5,041 nt of DNA from NCBI GenBank assembly GCA_017960415.1, contig JAGCZE010000158.1, positions 1 through 5,041 of the forward strand, given 5' to 3'. Origin of the DNA: Lachnospiraceae bacterium (GTDB lineage Bacteria; Bacillota_A; Clostridia; Lachnospirales; Lachnospiraceae). Position numbers and translations under genes: made by a program. Shown here one piece after another: positions 1 through 5,041 of this stretch; the first letter of the stretch is position 1, and every line of letters starts with the position of its first letter. Under the pieces are notes generated by a model. It worked only from the letters and a program-made list of their open reading frames with translations. It did no database searches and was not told the origin of the DNA.

Positions 1-704
1 AGGGCAGCTACAACATTATCAAGATCGACAAGGATTACATCCCCGAGGTTCAGGAGAAAAAGCAGGTATTCGGCATCACTTTCGAGCAGGGAAGAAACAA
101 TTTCAAGATCGATAATGAACTGCTGACCAATATAGTTACAAAGAATAAGGATCTGACCGAGGCAGCGAAGAAGGACCTCATCATCAGCCTTATTACCCTG
201 AAATATACCCAGTCGAACTCGGTTTGCTTCGCAGCTGACGGACAGGCTATCGGCGTAGGTGCCGGACAGCAGTCAAGAATCCACTGTACGAGGCTTGCAG
301 GCTCGAAGGCCGACAACTGGAGCTTAAGGCAGTGGGACAGGATCCTGGAGCTTCCTTTCCTCGATACCATCGGAAGACCCGACAGAGACAATGTGATCGA
401 CCAATACATTACCGGTGAGGGCGAGGATGTCGCATCGGATGAGAACTGGAAGAAATACTTCAAAACACAGCCCGCACCTCTTACCAAGGAAGAAAAGCGT
501 GCTTATCTTGATACGATTACCGGAGTTGCCCTCGGAAGCGACGCATTCTTCCCCTTCAGCGACAATATCGAAAGAGCGAAGAAAAGCGGCGTAAGCTTTA
601 TCGCAGAGCCCGGCGGATCCGTAAGGGACGATCTGGTTATCGAGAAGGCCGATGAGTACGGCATGGTTATGGCATTTACGGGCATGAGACTGTTCCATCA
701 CTGA
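1..704 (+). CDS. purH: AICAR formyltransferase (PurH transformylase domain), 3' part only
   Basis: This gene enters from the left edge. Reading from base 3, 233 residues are visible before the TGA at 702-704. The enzyme transfers a formyl group from 10-formyl-tetrahydrofolate to AICAR, the penultimate step of IMP synthesis in the cytoplasm. Recognisable family blocks are KYTQSNSV (visible residues 67-74, holding the Asn implicated in formyl transfer), GVGAGQQSRIHCTRL (from 84), IDQY, SDAFFPF (about 179-185) and the C-terminus RLFHH. These blocks and the RLFHH end resemble the C-terminal half of animal ATIC more than Escherichia coli PurH, as I recall those sequences. The Lys-His catalytic pair of the family should lie upstream of the window. 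Many Clostridia carry a stand-alone transformylase of about 390 residues without the IMP cyclohydrolase domain. Whether this is such a protein or the bifunctional PurH cannot be seen here. The GTG at 393 is internal, not a start. Confidence 0.93.
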   Translation, partial: GSYNIIKIDKDYIPEVQEKKQVFGITFEQGRNNFKIDNELLTNIVTKNKDLTEAAKKDLIISLITLKYTQSNSVCFAADGQAIGVGAGQQSRIHCTRLAGSKADNWSLRQWDRILELPFLDTIGRPDRDNVIDQYITGEGEDVASDENWKKYFKTQPAPLTKEEKRAYLDTITGVALGSDAFFPFSDNIERAKKSGVSFIAEPGGSVRDDLVIEKADEYGMVMAFTGMRLFHH

Positions 705-747
705 TCGGATACGAAAAAAGAAACCGATTAACAGAAAACAGGATTCC

Positions 748-780
748 TTAACAAGTATCATAAACATTTACGATTATAAG
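748..780 (+). promoter_or_regulatory. weak promoter candidate upstream of the secreted phosphatase gene
   Basis: The 89-bp gap between the purH-type gene and the next start is AT-rich. It contains TTAACA (748-753) and TATAAG (775-780), but their spacing of 21 bp is longer than the usual 16-18. A second TTAACA lies at 728-733. No convincing intrinsic terminator follows the upstream gene, so readthrough transcription is also possible. Treat this as a guess. Confidence 0.25.
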
Positions 781-793
781 ATACGGAGACGAT

Positions 794-3013
794 ATGAATA
801 AAAAAAGATCAAGGTTTATCGCTTTATTTACAGCTCTGACTCTGGTTGCATCGCTTTACCACGTTCAGCCGGTCAGGGCAGCCGAAACAGTCATTACGGA
901 AGCGGCCGAAGTAACTGCTGCCAGAACGGCGAAGACTCTGGAGGCAACCGCAAAAGCAGCTGAAATCCAGAAATACGGTAATGTTGTGCTTTCACTGACC
1001 TGTGATGAGATTAAGGCAGCAGGATATGTATACGGTGATACCGTAAAGGTAAAATTCCTCGGACAAACTCTTAAACTTCCCTTTGTAAGCAATTATTCGG
1101 ATGTTGATTCGGGCAAGCCCGCGATACTTGCAAGATCAGGTGATCCCTATGTGCTTCTTGCCATCAATATGGGAGACTTTGCGACCAAATATGGTATTGC
1201 TGTAAAAACAGTATTTGAAGACAATACGTTCAAGTGGGATTATGCGGAAGGAATTACCGGACCGGTTTCATTTACGATATCTCTTAAAAAAGCCGGCGGG
1301 TATTATGAAGAATTTGTTCTGCATCAGCTTTCTTACAGCAATGAAAGAACCGATTACCCGAAACTTGATGATGAGGAATACGCGAATTTCCGTCCGATAA
1401 AGACAACCGGGATCGGAGAAGGTATCCTGTACCGTACTTCCTCACCGATCAATCCCAAGAATAACCGTAACACCTACGCCGATGCGGCTCTTAAAAAGGC
1501 CGGCGTCACTGTTATCGTCAATCTTGCGGATGACGAAGAGACCGCCAGGGGCTATGCGGGCTTTGACAGCAGCTATTATTCGACCACCACGTTCACTACC
1601 CTTAATATGCCGGTCAGCTTTTCTTCGGATGAGTTTAAGGATAAGCTTGCCAAGGGTCTTAAATTCATGGCCAAGAATCCCGGCATTTACGCGATCCACT
1701 GTACTGAAGGAAAAGACCGTGCAGGCTTCGTATCTGCTATACTTGAATGCCTGATGGGTGCTTCCTACGATGAAGTTATAGAAGATTATATGACCACCTT
1801 CTACAATTACTACGGTGTTAAAAAGGGTGATAAGCGCTATGATGCCATCGTTTCGAGCAATATCGCGAAGTCGCTCAAGAAAGCATTTACGTTTGACAAA
1901 AAGGACAAGGATCTTGATCTGAAGAGCGCCAACCTTGCTTCACGTGCCAAAAAATATCTGAAGAGCATAGGTCTTACAAATTCTGAGATCAAAGCGCTGA
2001 AGAAGAACCTTTCACAGAGCGCCGATATCGGCACTGTCGATACAAAGGCAACAATCCTTTCCTCATGGAACGATGATGCACCCGCGAAGAAAGAGCTTGT
2101 TTCTTATATGGAGTCGATAACAAATAAGGCAAGCCGTGATTATATTCCTGTTGAAAGACGTATCGCGGTATTCGATCTGGACGGAACACTGTATTGCGAG
2201 ACCGATCCCAATTATTTTGACCATCTTCTGCTCGAGTACCGGGTTCTGAAAGACGAGGACTATAAGGATAAGGCTTCGGAGTTTGAGAAGAAGGTCGCAA
2301 ATGACGTGGTCGTAATGAATGAGACCGGCGTGCAGGCACAGAATATGGAAGTAAATCACGGAACCGCGGTGGCTTCGTCATTTAAGGGCTTTACTCCCGA
2401 TGAGTTCTATGATTATATTGCCGAATTCAAGAAAACACCCATGGTAAGCTACAACGGAATGACCCTCGGAGAGGCTTTCTATGTTCCGATGCTTCAGATC
2501 GTTGAATATCTTGAGGCCAACGGATTTACCGTATATGTTGTCAGCGGTACCGACAGATTCATCGTACGCGGTCTGTTAAAGGACTCCAAGCTTGATATAC
2601 CCTTCAACCATATCATCGGTTCGGATGAAACGCTGGTTGCACCGGATCAGGGCGACACAGACGGTTTGGAGTATGTTTATGATGACAATGACAAGCTTGT
2701 TTTCGGCGGTGACTTCATTGTAAAGAACCTGAAGATGAACAAGGTTACCGTGATCGCGCAGGAGATAGGTGTGCAGCCTGTTCTGTCCTTCGGTAACAGC
2801 ACCGGCGATTCGAGCATGGCAGAGTATGTAACTACGAACAATCAATATAAGAGCCTTGCATTCATGCTGTGCTGCGATGATACCGTACGTGAGAACGGCA
2901 ATGAGGCAAAAGCCGAAAAGATGCGCACACTGTGCGGGGAATACAACTGGGTTCCCGTTTCCATGAAGAATGACTGGAAGACCATTTACGGCGAAGGCGT
3001 AACCAGAAAATAA
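794..3013 (+). CDS. Secreted fusion protein: DUF62-C-like domain + CX5R (tyrosine/lipid-type) phosphatase + HAD phosphatase
   Basis: 739 residues; ATG start with GGAG at 785-788, 5 nt upstream. Residues 1-29 form a Sec signal peptide (basic MNKKRSR, hydrophobic core, VRA cleavage site after about A29). There is no lipobox, LPXTG or later membrane segment, so the mature protein is probably released. An Ala/Glu/Lys-rich spacer covers 31-60. Residues 61-140 (YGNVVLS..., GDTVKV, YSDVDSG) resemble the C-terminal barrel of SAM hydroxide adenosyltransferases. Residues 200-350 look like the Y_phosphatase3 type: GILYRTSSPI (210-219), a VIVNLADDEE strand, and the P-loop HCTEGKDRAG with nucleophile C303 and R309. 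Residues 455-739 are a HAD phosphatase: DLDGT (D461, D463), motif II VSGT (S584), a probable motif III Lys at 644 or 647, and motif IV GNSTGDSSM (D672), with a cap at about 471-560. The role is inferred as extracellular dephosphorylation; the substrate is unknown. The domain calls for the two phosphatases are firm, the N-terminal one is tentative. Confidence 0.9.
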   Translation: MNKKRSRFIALFTALTLVASLYHVQPVRAAETVITEAAEVTAARTAKTLEATAKAAEIQKYGNVVLSLTCDEIKAAGYVYGDTVKVKFLGQTLKLPFVSNYSDVDSGKPAILARSGDPYVLLAINMGDFATKYGIAVKTVFEDNTFKWDYAEGITGPVSFTISLKKAGGYYEEFVLHQLSYSNERTDYPKLDDEEYANFRPIKTTGIGEGILYRTSSPINPKNNRNTYADAALKKAGVTVIVNLADDEETARGYAGFDSSYYSTTTFTTLNMPVSFSSDEFKDKLAKGLKFMAKNPGIYAIHCTEGKDRAGFVSAILECLMGASYDEVIEDYMTTFYNYYGVKKGDKRYDAIVSSNIAKSLKKAFTFDKKDKDLDLKSANLASRAKKYLKSIGLTNSEIKALKKNLSQSADIGTVDTKATILSSWNDDAPAKKELVSYMESITNKASRDYIPVERRIAVFDLDGTLYCETDPNYFDHLLLEYRVLKDEDYKDKASEFEKKVANDVVVMNETGVQAQNMEVNHGTAVASSFKGFTPDEFYDYIAEFKKTPMVSYNGMTLGEAFYVPMLQIVEYLEANGFTVYVVSGTDRFIVRGLLKDSKLDIPFNHIIGSDETLVAPDQGDTDGLEYVYDDNDKLVFGGDFIVKNLKMNKVTVIAQEIGVQPVLSFGNSTGDSSMAEYVTTNNQYKSLAFMLCCDDTVRENGNEAKAEKMRTLCGEYNWVPVSMKNDWKTIYGEGVTRK

Positions 3014-3037
3014 ATACATCGATATCACTATACCAAG

Positions 3038-3071
3038 AGGGCTGTTGCAATTGATCAAATGCGACAGCCCT
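3038..3071 (+). terminator. strong hairpin after the phosphatase gene, terminator-like but without a T-run
   Basis: Arms AGGGCTGTTGCA (3038-3049) and TGCGACAGCCCT (3060-3071) pair over 12 bp with one G-U, around a 10-nt loop. It starts 24 nt after the stop codon at 3011-3013, where a terminator belongs. The downstream sequence (TTGATCGG) has no U-tract, and neither does the opposite strand, so intrinsic termination may be inefficient. It may instead protect the 3' end of the mRNA. Confidence 0.5.
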
Positions 3072-3081
3072 TGATCGGTGG

Positions 3082-3111
3082 TTGATAAAAAGGACAGTCC
3101 GGTGTTAGAAT
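3082..3111 (+). promoter_or_regulatory. sigma-A-type promoter for the PHP gene
   Basis: TTGATA (3082-3087) and TAGAAT (3106-3111) are separated by 18 bp, close to the housekeeping consensus. Transcription would start near 3118, giving a leader of about 30 nt. The promoter lies just after the hairpin at 3038-3071, which supports an independent transcription unit for the PHP gene. An overlapping TATAAG (3111-3116) is a second possible -10 but sits too far from the -35. Confidence 0.5.
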
Positions 3112-3148
3112 ATAAGTAAATGAACTGCGAAAGTGAGGAAGCGGAAGG

Positions 3149-3967
3149 ATGGAAAACAATAATAAAGAAGGCTACAAGTATGAAGTCCACATGCATACCG
3201 CACAGGCAAGCGCATGCGGAAAAACACCGGGAGCGGAGTATATCGCCGAGTTCAAAAGGCTTGGATATGACGGAATGATCATTACGGACCATTTCTTCCA
3301 CGGAAATACCAGACCCGACAGGGCTCTGCCGTGGGAGGATTACATCGAGGAATTCTGCAAGGGCTATGAAGCCGCAAAAGCAGAGGGCGATGCCCAGGGA
3401 GTCAAGGTATTCTTCGGCTGGGAAGAGAATCATCACGGTGATGAGTATCTGATCTACGGACCCGACAAGGAATGGCTGAAAAAGCACCCGGAGATCAGGG
3501 ACGCGGATCAGACCGAATATCTGAAGCTGATCCATGAGGCCGGCGGACTGGTCGTACAGGCTCATCCTTTCAGGGAACGTCCGTATATGTCGAAGATCAA
3601 TGTGCATCCTTTCCAGTGTGATGCAATGGAAGCCTGCAATTTCGGCAATCCGCCTTATCAGGATGCATTTGCGTTCAATTTCTGCAAAGATCGCGGCATC
3701 ACCATGACCTCCGGGACCGATCTGCATGATGTGAAGAATCTGGAGCCCAGCGGAGCGGGAATGGTATTTGAGAAGCCTCTCGAAAGCATTTGGGATTATG
3801 TTGCGGCGGTTAAATCAGGAACAGGATTTACGCCGCTTATCCCCGAAGACAGGAAGCAGATCACTCCGGATATGGCCAATTGGCTGCAGATGGTGCTGTT
3901 TGATGAAAATAACCTGGGTAAAGAAATAGTCCTGGGGGATATTTTTGATTTATTCGATAAAACTTAA
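3149..3967 (+). CDS. PHP-domain metal-dependent phosphoesterase
   Basis: 272 residues, cytoplasmic (no signal peptide). The ATG at 3149 is preceded by GTGAGGA (3133-3139) with 9 nt spacing. The PHP (polymerase and histidinol phosphatase) metal-binding motifs appear in order: EVHMHT (H14, H16), TDHF (D47, H48), GWEEN (E92), QAHPF (H139) and GTDLH (D191, H193). These would bind a di- or trinuclear metal centre that hydrolyses phosphoester bonds. The length fits small stand-alone PHP proteins, which include histidinol phosphatases (HisK) and TrpH/YciV-type nucleases. No his or trp genes are nearby, so no substrate can be assigned. The stretch after about residue 230, ending IVLGDIFDLFDKT, looks like a family-specific tail. 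It has its own likely promoter and sits between a phosphatase gene and a hydrogenase-like gene without an evident functional link. Confidence 0.9.
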   Translation: MENNNKEGYKYEVHMHTAQASACGKTPGAEYIAEFKRLGYDGMIITDHFFHGNTRPDRALPWEDYIEEFCKGYEAAKAEGDAQGVKVFFGWEENHHGDEYLIYGPDKEWLKKHPEIRDADQTEYLKLIHEAGGLVVQAHPFRERPYMSKINVHPFQCDAMEACNFGNPPYQDAFAFNFCKDRGITMTSGTDLHDVKNLEPSGAGMVFEKPLESIWDYVAAVKSGTGFTPLIPEDRKQITPDMANWLQMVLFDENNLGKEIVLGDIFDLFDKT

Positions 3968-4013
3968 CATCCCGGAAAATTGCGATGCTATCGTTGTATC
4001 CTTTTGAAATACG

Positions 4014-4053
4014 TTTTTGTGAATGCTGAACACAAAATTCTTATTTTGTGAAA
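4014..4053 (+). promoter_or_regulatory. cluster of three TTTTGTG/CACAAAA half-sites, candidate operator
   Basis: TTTTGTGAA occurs at 4015-4023 and again at 4044-4052, and the inverse CACAAAAT lies between them at 4031-4038. The second and third elements form a perfect 8-bp inverted repeat (4031-4038 with 4043-4050) around TCTT. The first and second can also pair over 7 bp. The cluster sits just upstream of the -35 box at 4062, at about -80 to -47 from the predicted start. That position suits a transcription-factor site controlling the hydrogenase-like gene. The regulator is not identified, and AT-rich composition makes chance partly possible. Confidence 0.4.
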
Positions 4054-4061
4054 AATGACGA

Positions 4062-4090
4062 TTGATTTATTATCGAAAATATAGTAATAT
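4062..4090 (+). promoter_or_regulatory. sigma-A-type promoter for the hydrogenase-like gene
   Basis: TTGATT (4062-4067) and TAATAT (4085-4090) are spaced 17 bp apart in strongly AT-rich DNA. TATAAA (4090-4095) overlaps as an alternative -10. The predicted start near 4097 leaves a leader of about 165 nt before the ATG at 4264. Confidence 0.6.
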
Positions 4091-4096
4091 ATAAAA

Positions 4097-4263
4097 TGTA
4101 TCTGCAGAATTAATGGCATAATTGCGTTTAAACACAACATCTAGTTGATTACACGTTTTGATTCGGCAGATATGGGGCTAAGCTACGTATTTGGTCGCAC
4201 AGCCGTATGAGGAGAACAGCAGAGTGTGAAAAAACAAAAATACTTAGAAAAGGATAATTGAAT
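4097..4263 (+). other. long 5' leader of the hydrogenase-like gene
   Basis: No protein-coding signal is visible here. TATCTGC (4099-4105) is perfectly complementary to GCAGATA (4166-4172), and two flanking wobble pairs could extend this closing stem. Inside it is a small CAAC/GTTG hairpin (4135-4147). After it, GGCT (4176-4179) can pair with AGCC (4201-4204). I do not recognise a known riboswitch consensus. The ribosome binding site is AGGA (4251-4254), 9 nt before the ATG. The rest of the intergenic gap (3968-4013) shows only a weak CGAT/ATCG hairpin and no intrinsic terminator for the PHP gene. Confidence 0.35.
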
Positions 4264-5041
4264 ATGGCAGATCTGATCAGAACAAACGACAATTGTATCG
4301 GATGTAACAGATGTATTGGTGCCTGCAGCTGTGTGGGAGCCAACGTTTCCGTTTTTGAAGACGGACAGAACAGAATTGTAGTTGATACTACGAAGTGTAT
4401 TGCCTGCGGAGCATGTGTTGATGCCTGCGACCATCATGCCAGAGAACATCTTGATGACGTTGAAAGATTTTTTGCAGACCTGAAGAGGGGCGAGAAGATT
4501 TCTGTTCTGATCGCACCTGCATTTAAGGCCAATTATCCCAATGAATATGAGAAATACCTCGGCCAGCTCAAGAGCCTGGGTGTTAACAGGTTTATCAGCG
4601 TTTCTTTCGGTGCCGATATCTGTACCTGGGGTTATATCAATTATATCCGGAAACATAATTTCCTGGGCGGCATTTCGCAGCCCTGTCCCGCAGTAGTCGG
4701 ATATATCGAGAAGTATGTTCCCGAACTGATCCCGAAGCTTATGCCCGTACATTCACCCATGATGTGTACCGCCGTTTACATGAGAAAGTACGAGAAGCTG
4801 ACCGACAAGCTGGCATTTATCAGTCCCTGTATCGCGAAAAAGAACGAGATCGACGATCCGACCAATGCCGGACTGATGCAGTATAACCTGACTTTCAGCC
4901 ACCTTGTTAAATATCTGAAGGAACATCCGGTTTCGAATTACAAGCCTTGTACCGATGAGATCGAATATGGTCTCGGATCCATCTATCCCATGCCCGGGGG
5001 TCTGAAGGAGAACGTTTACTGGCTGCTCGGTGAGGATGCGC
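4264..5041 (+). CDS. [FeFe]-hydrogenase-like protein, probable sensory (HydS, group C) type, 5' part
   Basis: 259 residues are visible before the window ends. The N-terminus is a two-cluster ferredoxin domain: C11, C14, C17, C21 and C45, C48, C51, C55, with an extra C23. The Fe-hydrogenase large-subunit domain starts at about 78 (ISVLIAPAF). The L1 H-cluster motif reads SQPCPAVV (138-145, ligand C141) instead of the catalytic TSCCPAW, so the proton-relay Cys of bidirectional enzymes is Pro. L2 reads SPCIAKKNE (187-195) and matches PCxxKxxE with C189, K192 and E195. L3 would lie beyond the window. This L1 form is typical of putative H2- or redox-sensing hydrogenases, which usually end in PAS, SpoIIE, GGDEF or chemotaxis-signalling domains. 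Such a C-terminus is predicted but not seen. The protein is expected to be cytoplasmic. It has its own promoter, operator-like repeats and a long leader. A catalytically weak hydrogenase is the alternative. Confidence 0.88.
   Translation, partial: MADLIRTNDNCIGCNRCIGACSCVGANVSVFEDGQNRIVVDTTKCIACGACVDACDHHAREHLDDVERFFADLKRGEKISVLIAPAFKANYPNEYEKYLGQLKSLGVNRFISVSFGADICTWGYINYIRKHNFLGGISQPCPAVVGYIEKYVPELIPKLMPVHSPMMCTAVYMRKYEKLTDKLAFISPCIAKKNEIDDPTNAGLMQYNLTFSHLVKYLKEHPVSNYKPCTDEIEYGLGSIYPMPGGLKENVYWLLGEDA

Noticed and set aside
393..704. A separate 103-residue gene starting at GTG 393
   Set aside because: The same frame is open from base 3 and encodes continuous AICAR transformylase sequence. 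The GTG is an internal Val codon.
704..728. Hairpin ATCGG/CCGAT just after the purH-type stop as a terminator
   Set aside because: Only 5 bp with a 15-nt loop and no T-run; too weak to call.
2576..3727. Long open frame on the minus strand (383 codons)
   Set aside because: It lies opposite two well-supported plus-strand genes, crosses the intergenic hairpin and promoter, and its translation shows no recognisable domain. It is an antisense shadow of codon bias.
3983..3993. CGAT-GCT-ATCG hairpin as a terminator for the PHP gene
   Set aside because: A 4-bp stem with a 3-nt loop and no adjacent T-run is expected by chance.
4171..4220. Resemblance of the GGGGCTAAGCTACG stretch to preQ1 or c-di-GMP riboswitch cores
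   Set aside because: Only short words are shared; the conserved helices and loop sequences of those classes are not present in order.
4183..4752. Minus-strand open frame of 189 codons
   Set aside because: It is antisense to the ferredoxin and hydrogenase motifs of the plus-strand gene, whose Cys spacing is unmistakable, so it is not coding.
794..5041. Treating the two phosphatase-type genes and the hydrogenase-like gene as one functional system or operon
   Set aside because: The gaps contain a hairpin and separate promoter-like sequences, one protein is exported and the others are not, and no shared substrate or pathway is evident.

Overview
The window looks like chromosomal DNA of a Gram-positive anaerobe of the class Clostridia, most probably a member of the Lachnospiraceae. 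The evidence is the style of all four proteins: a eukaryote-like AICAR transformylase, a secreted protein with a Sec signal and Lys/Ala-rich spacers, and a hydrogenase-like iron-sulfur protein of the sensory type. Purine-rich Shine-Dalgarno sequences and AT-rich promoters also fit. The family-level placement is inference. All four genes lie on the + strand. I see no tRNA, rRNA, CRISPR array, insertion sequence or phage gene.

Layout: (1) 1-704 is the 3' part of a purine-biosynthesis gene (AICAR formyltransferase, purH type). (2) 794-3013 encodes a 739-residue exported protein joining three parts: an N-terminal domain resembling the C-terminal beta-barrel of SAM hydroxide adenosyltransferases (DUF62), a cysteine-dependent tyrosine/lipid-type phosphatase with a CX5R loop, and a HAD-type aspartate phosphatase. 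(3) After a strong hairpin at 3038-3071 and a promoter at about 3082-3111, 3149-3967 encodes a 272-residue PHP-family metal-dependent phosphoesterase. (4) A 296-bp AT-rich gap holds a cluster of three TTTTGTG/CACAAAA half-sites, a good promoter and a leader of about 165 nt. It precedes 4264-5041, the start of an [FeFe]-hydrogenase-like protein with two 4Fe-4S clusters and a non-standard H-cluster L1 motif, as in sensory (HydS, group C) hydrogenases. The gene runs off the window.

The genes look like separate transcription units more than one operon: each gap is 89-296 bp, and two contain promoter-like sequence. No single pathway links them. The most unusual object is the secreted double phosphatase, which carries two mechanistically unrelated phosphatase domains on one exported chain. 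The second is the hydrogenase-like sensor candidate with its own likely operator region.
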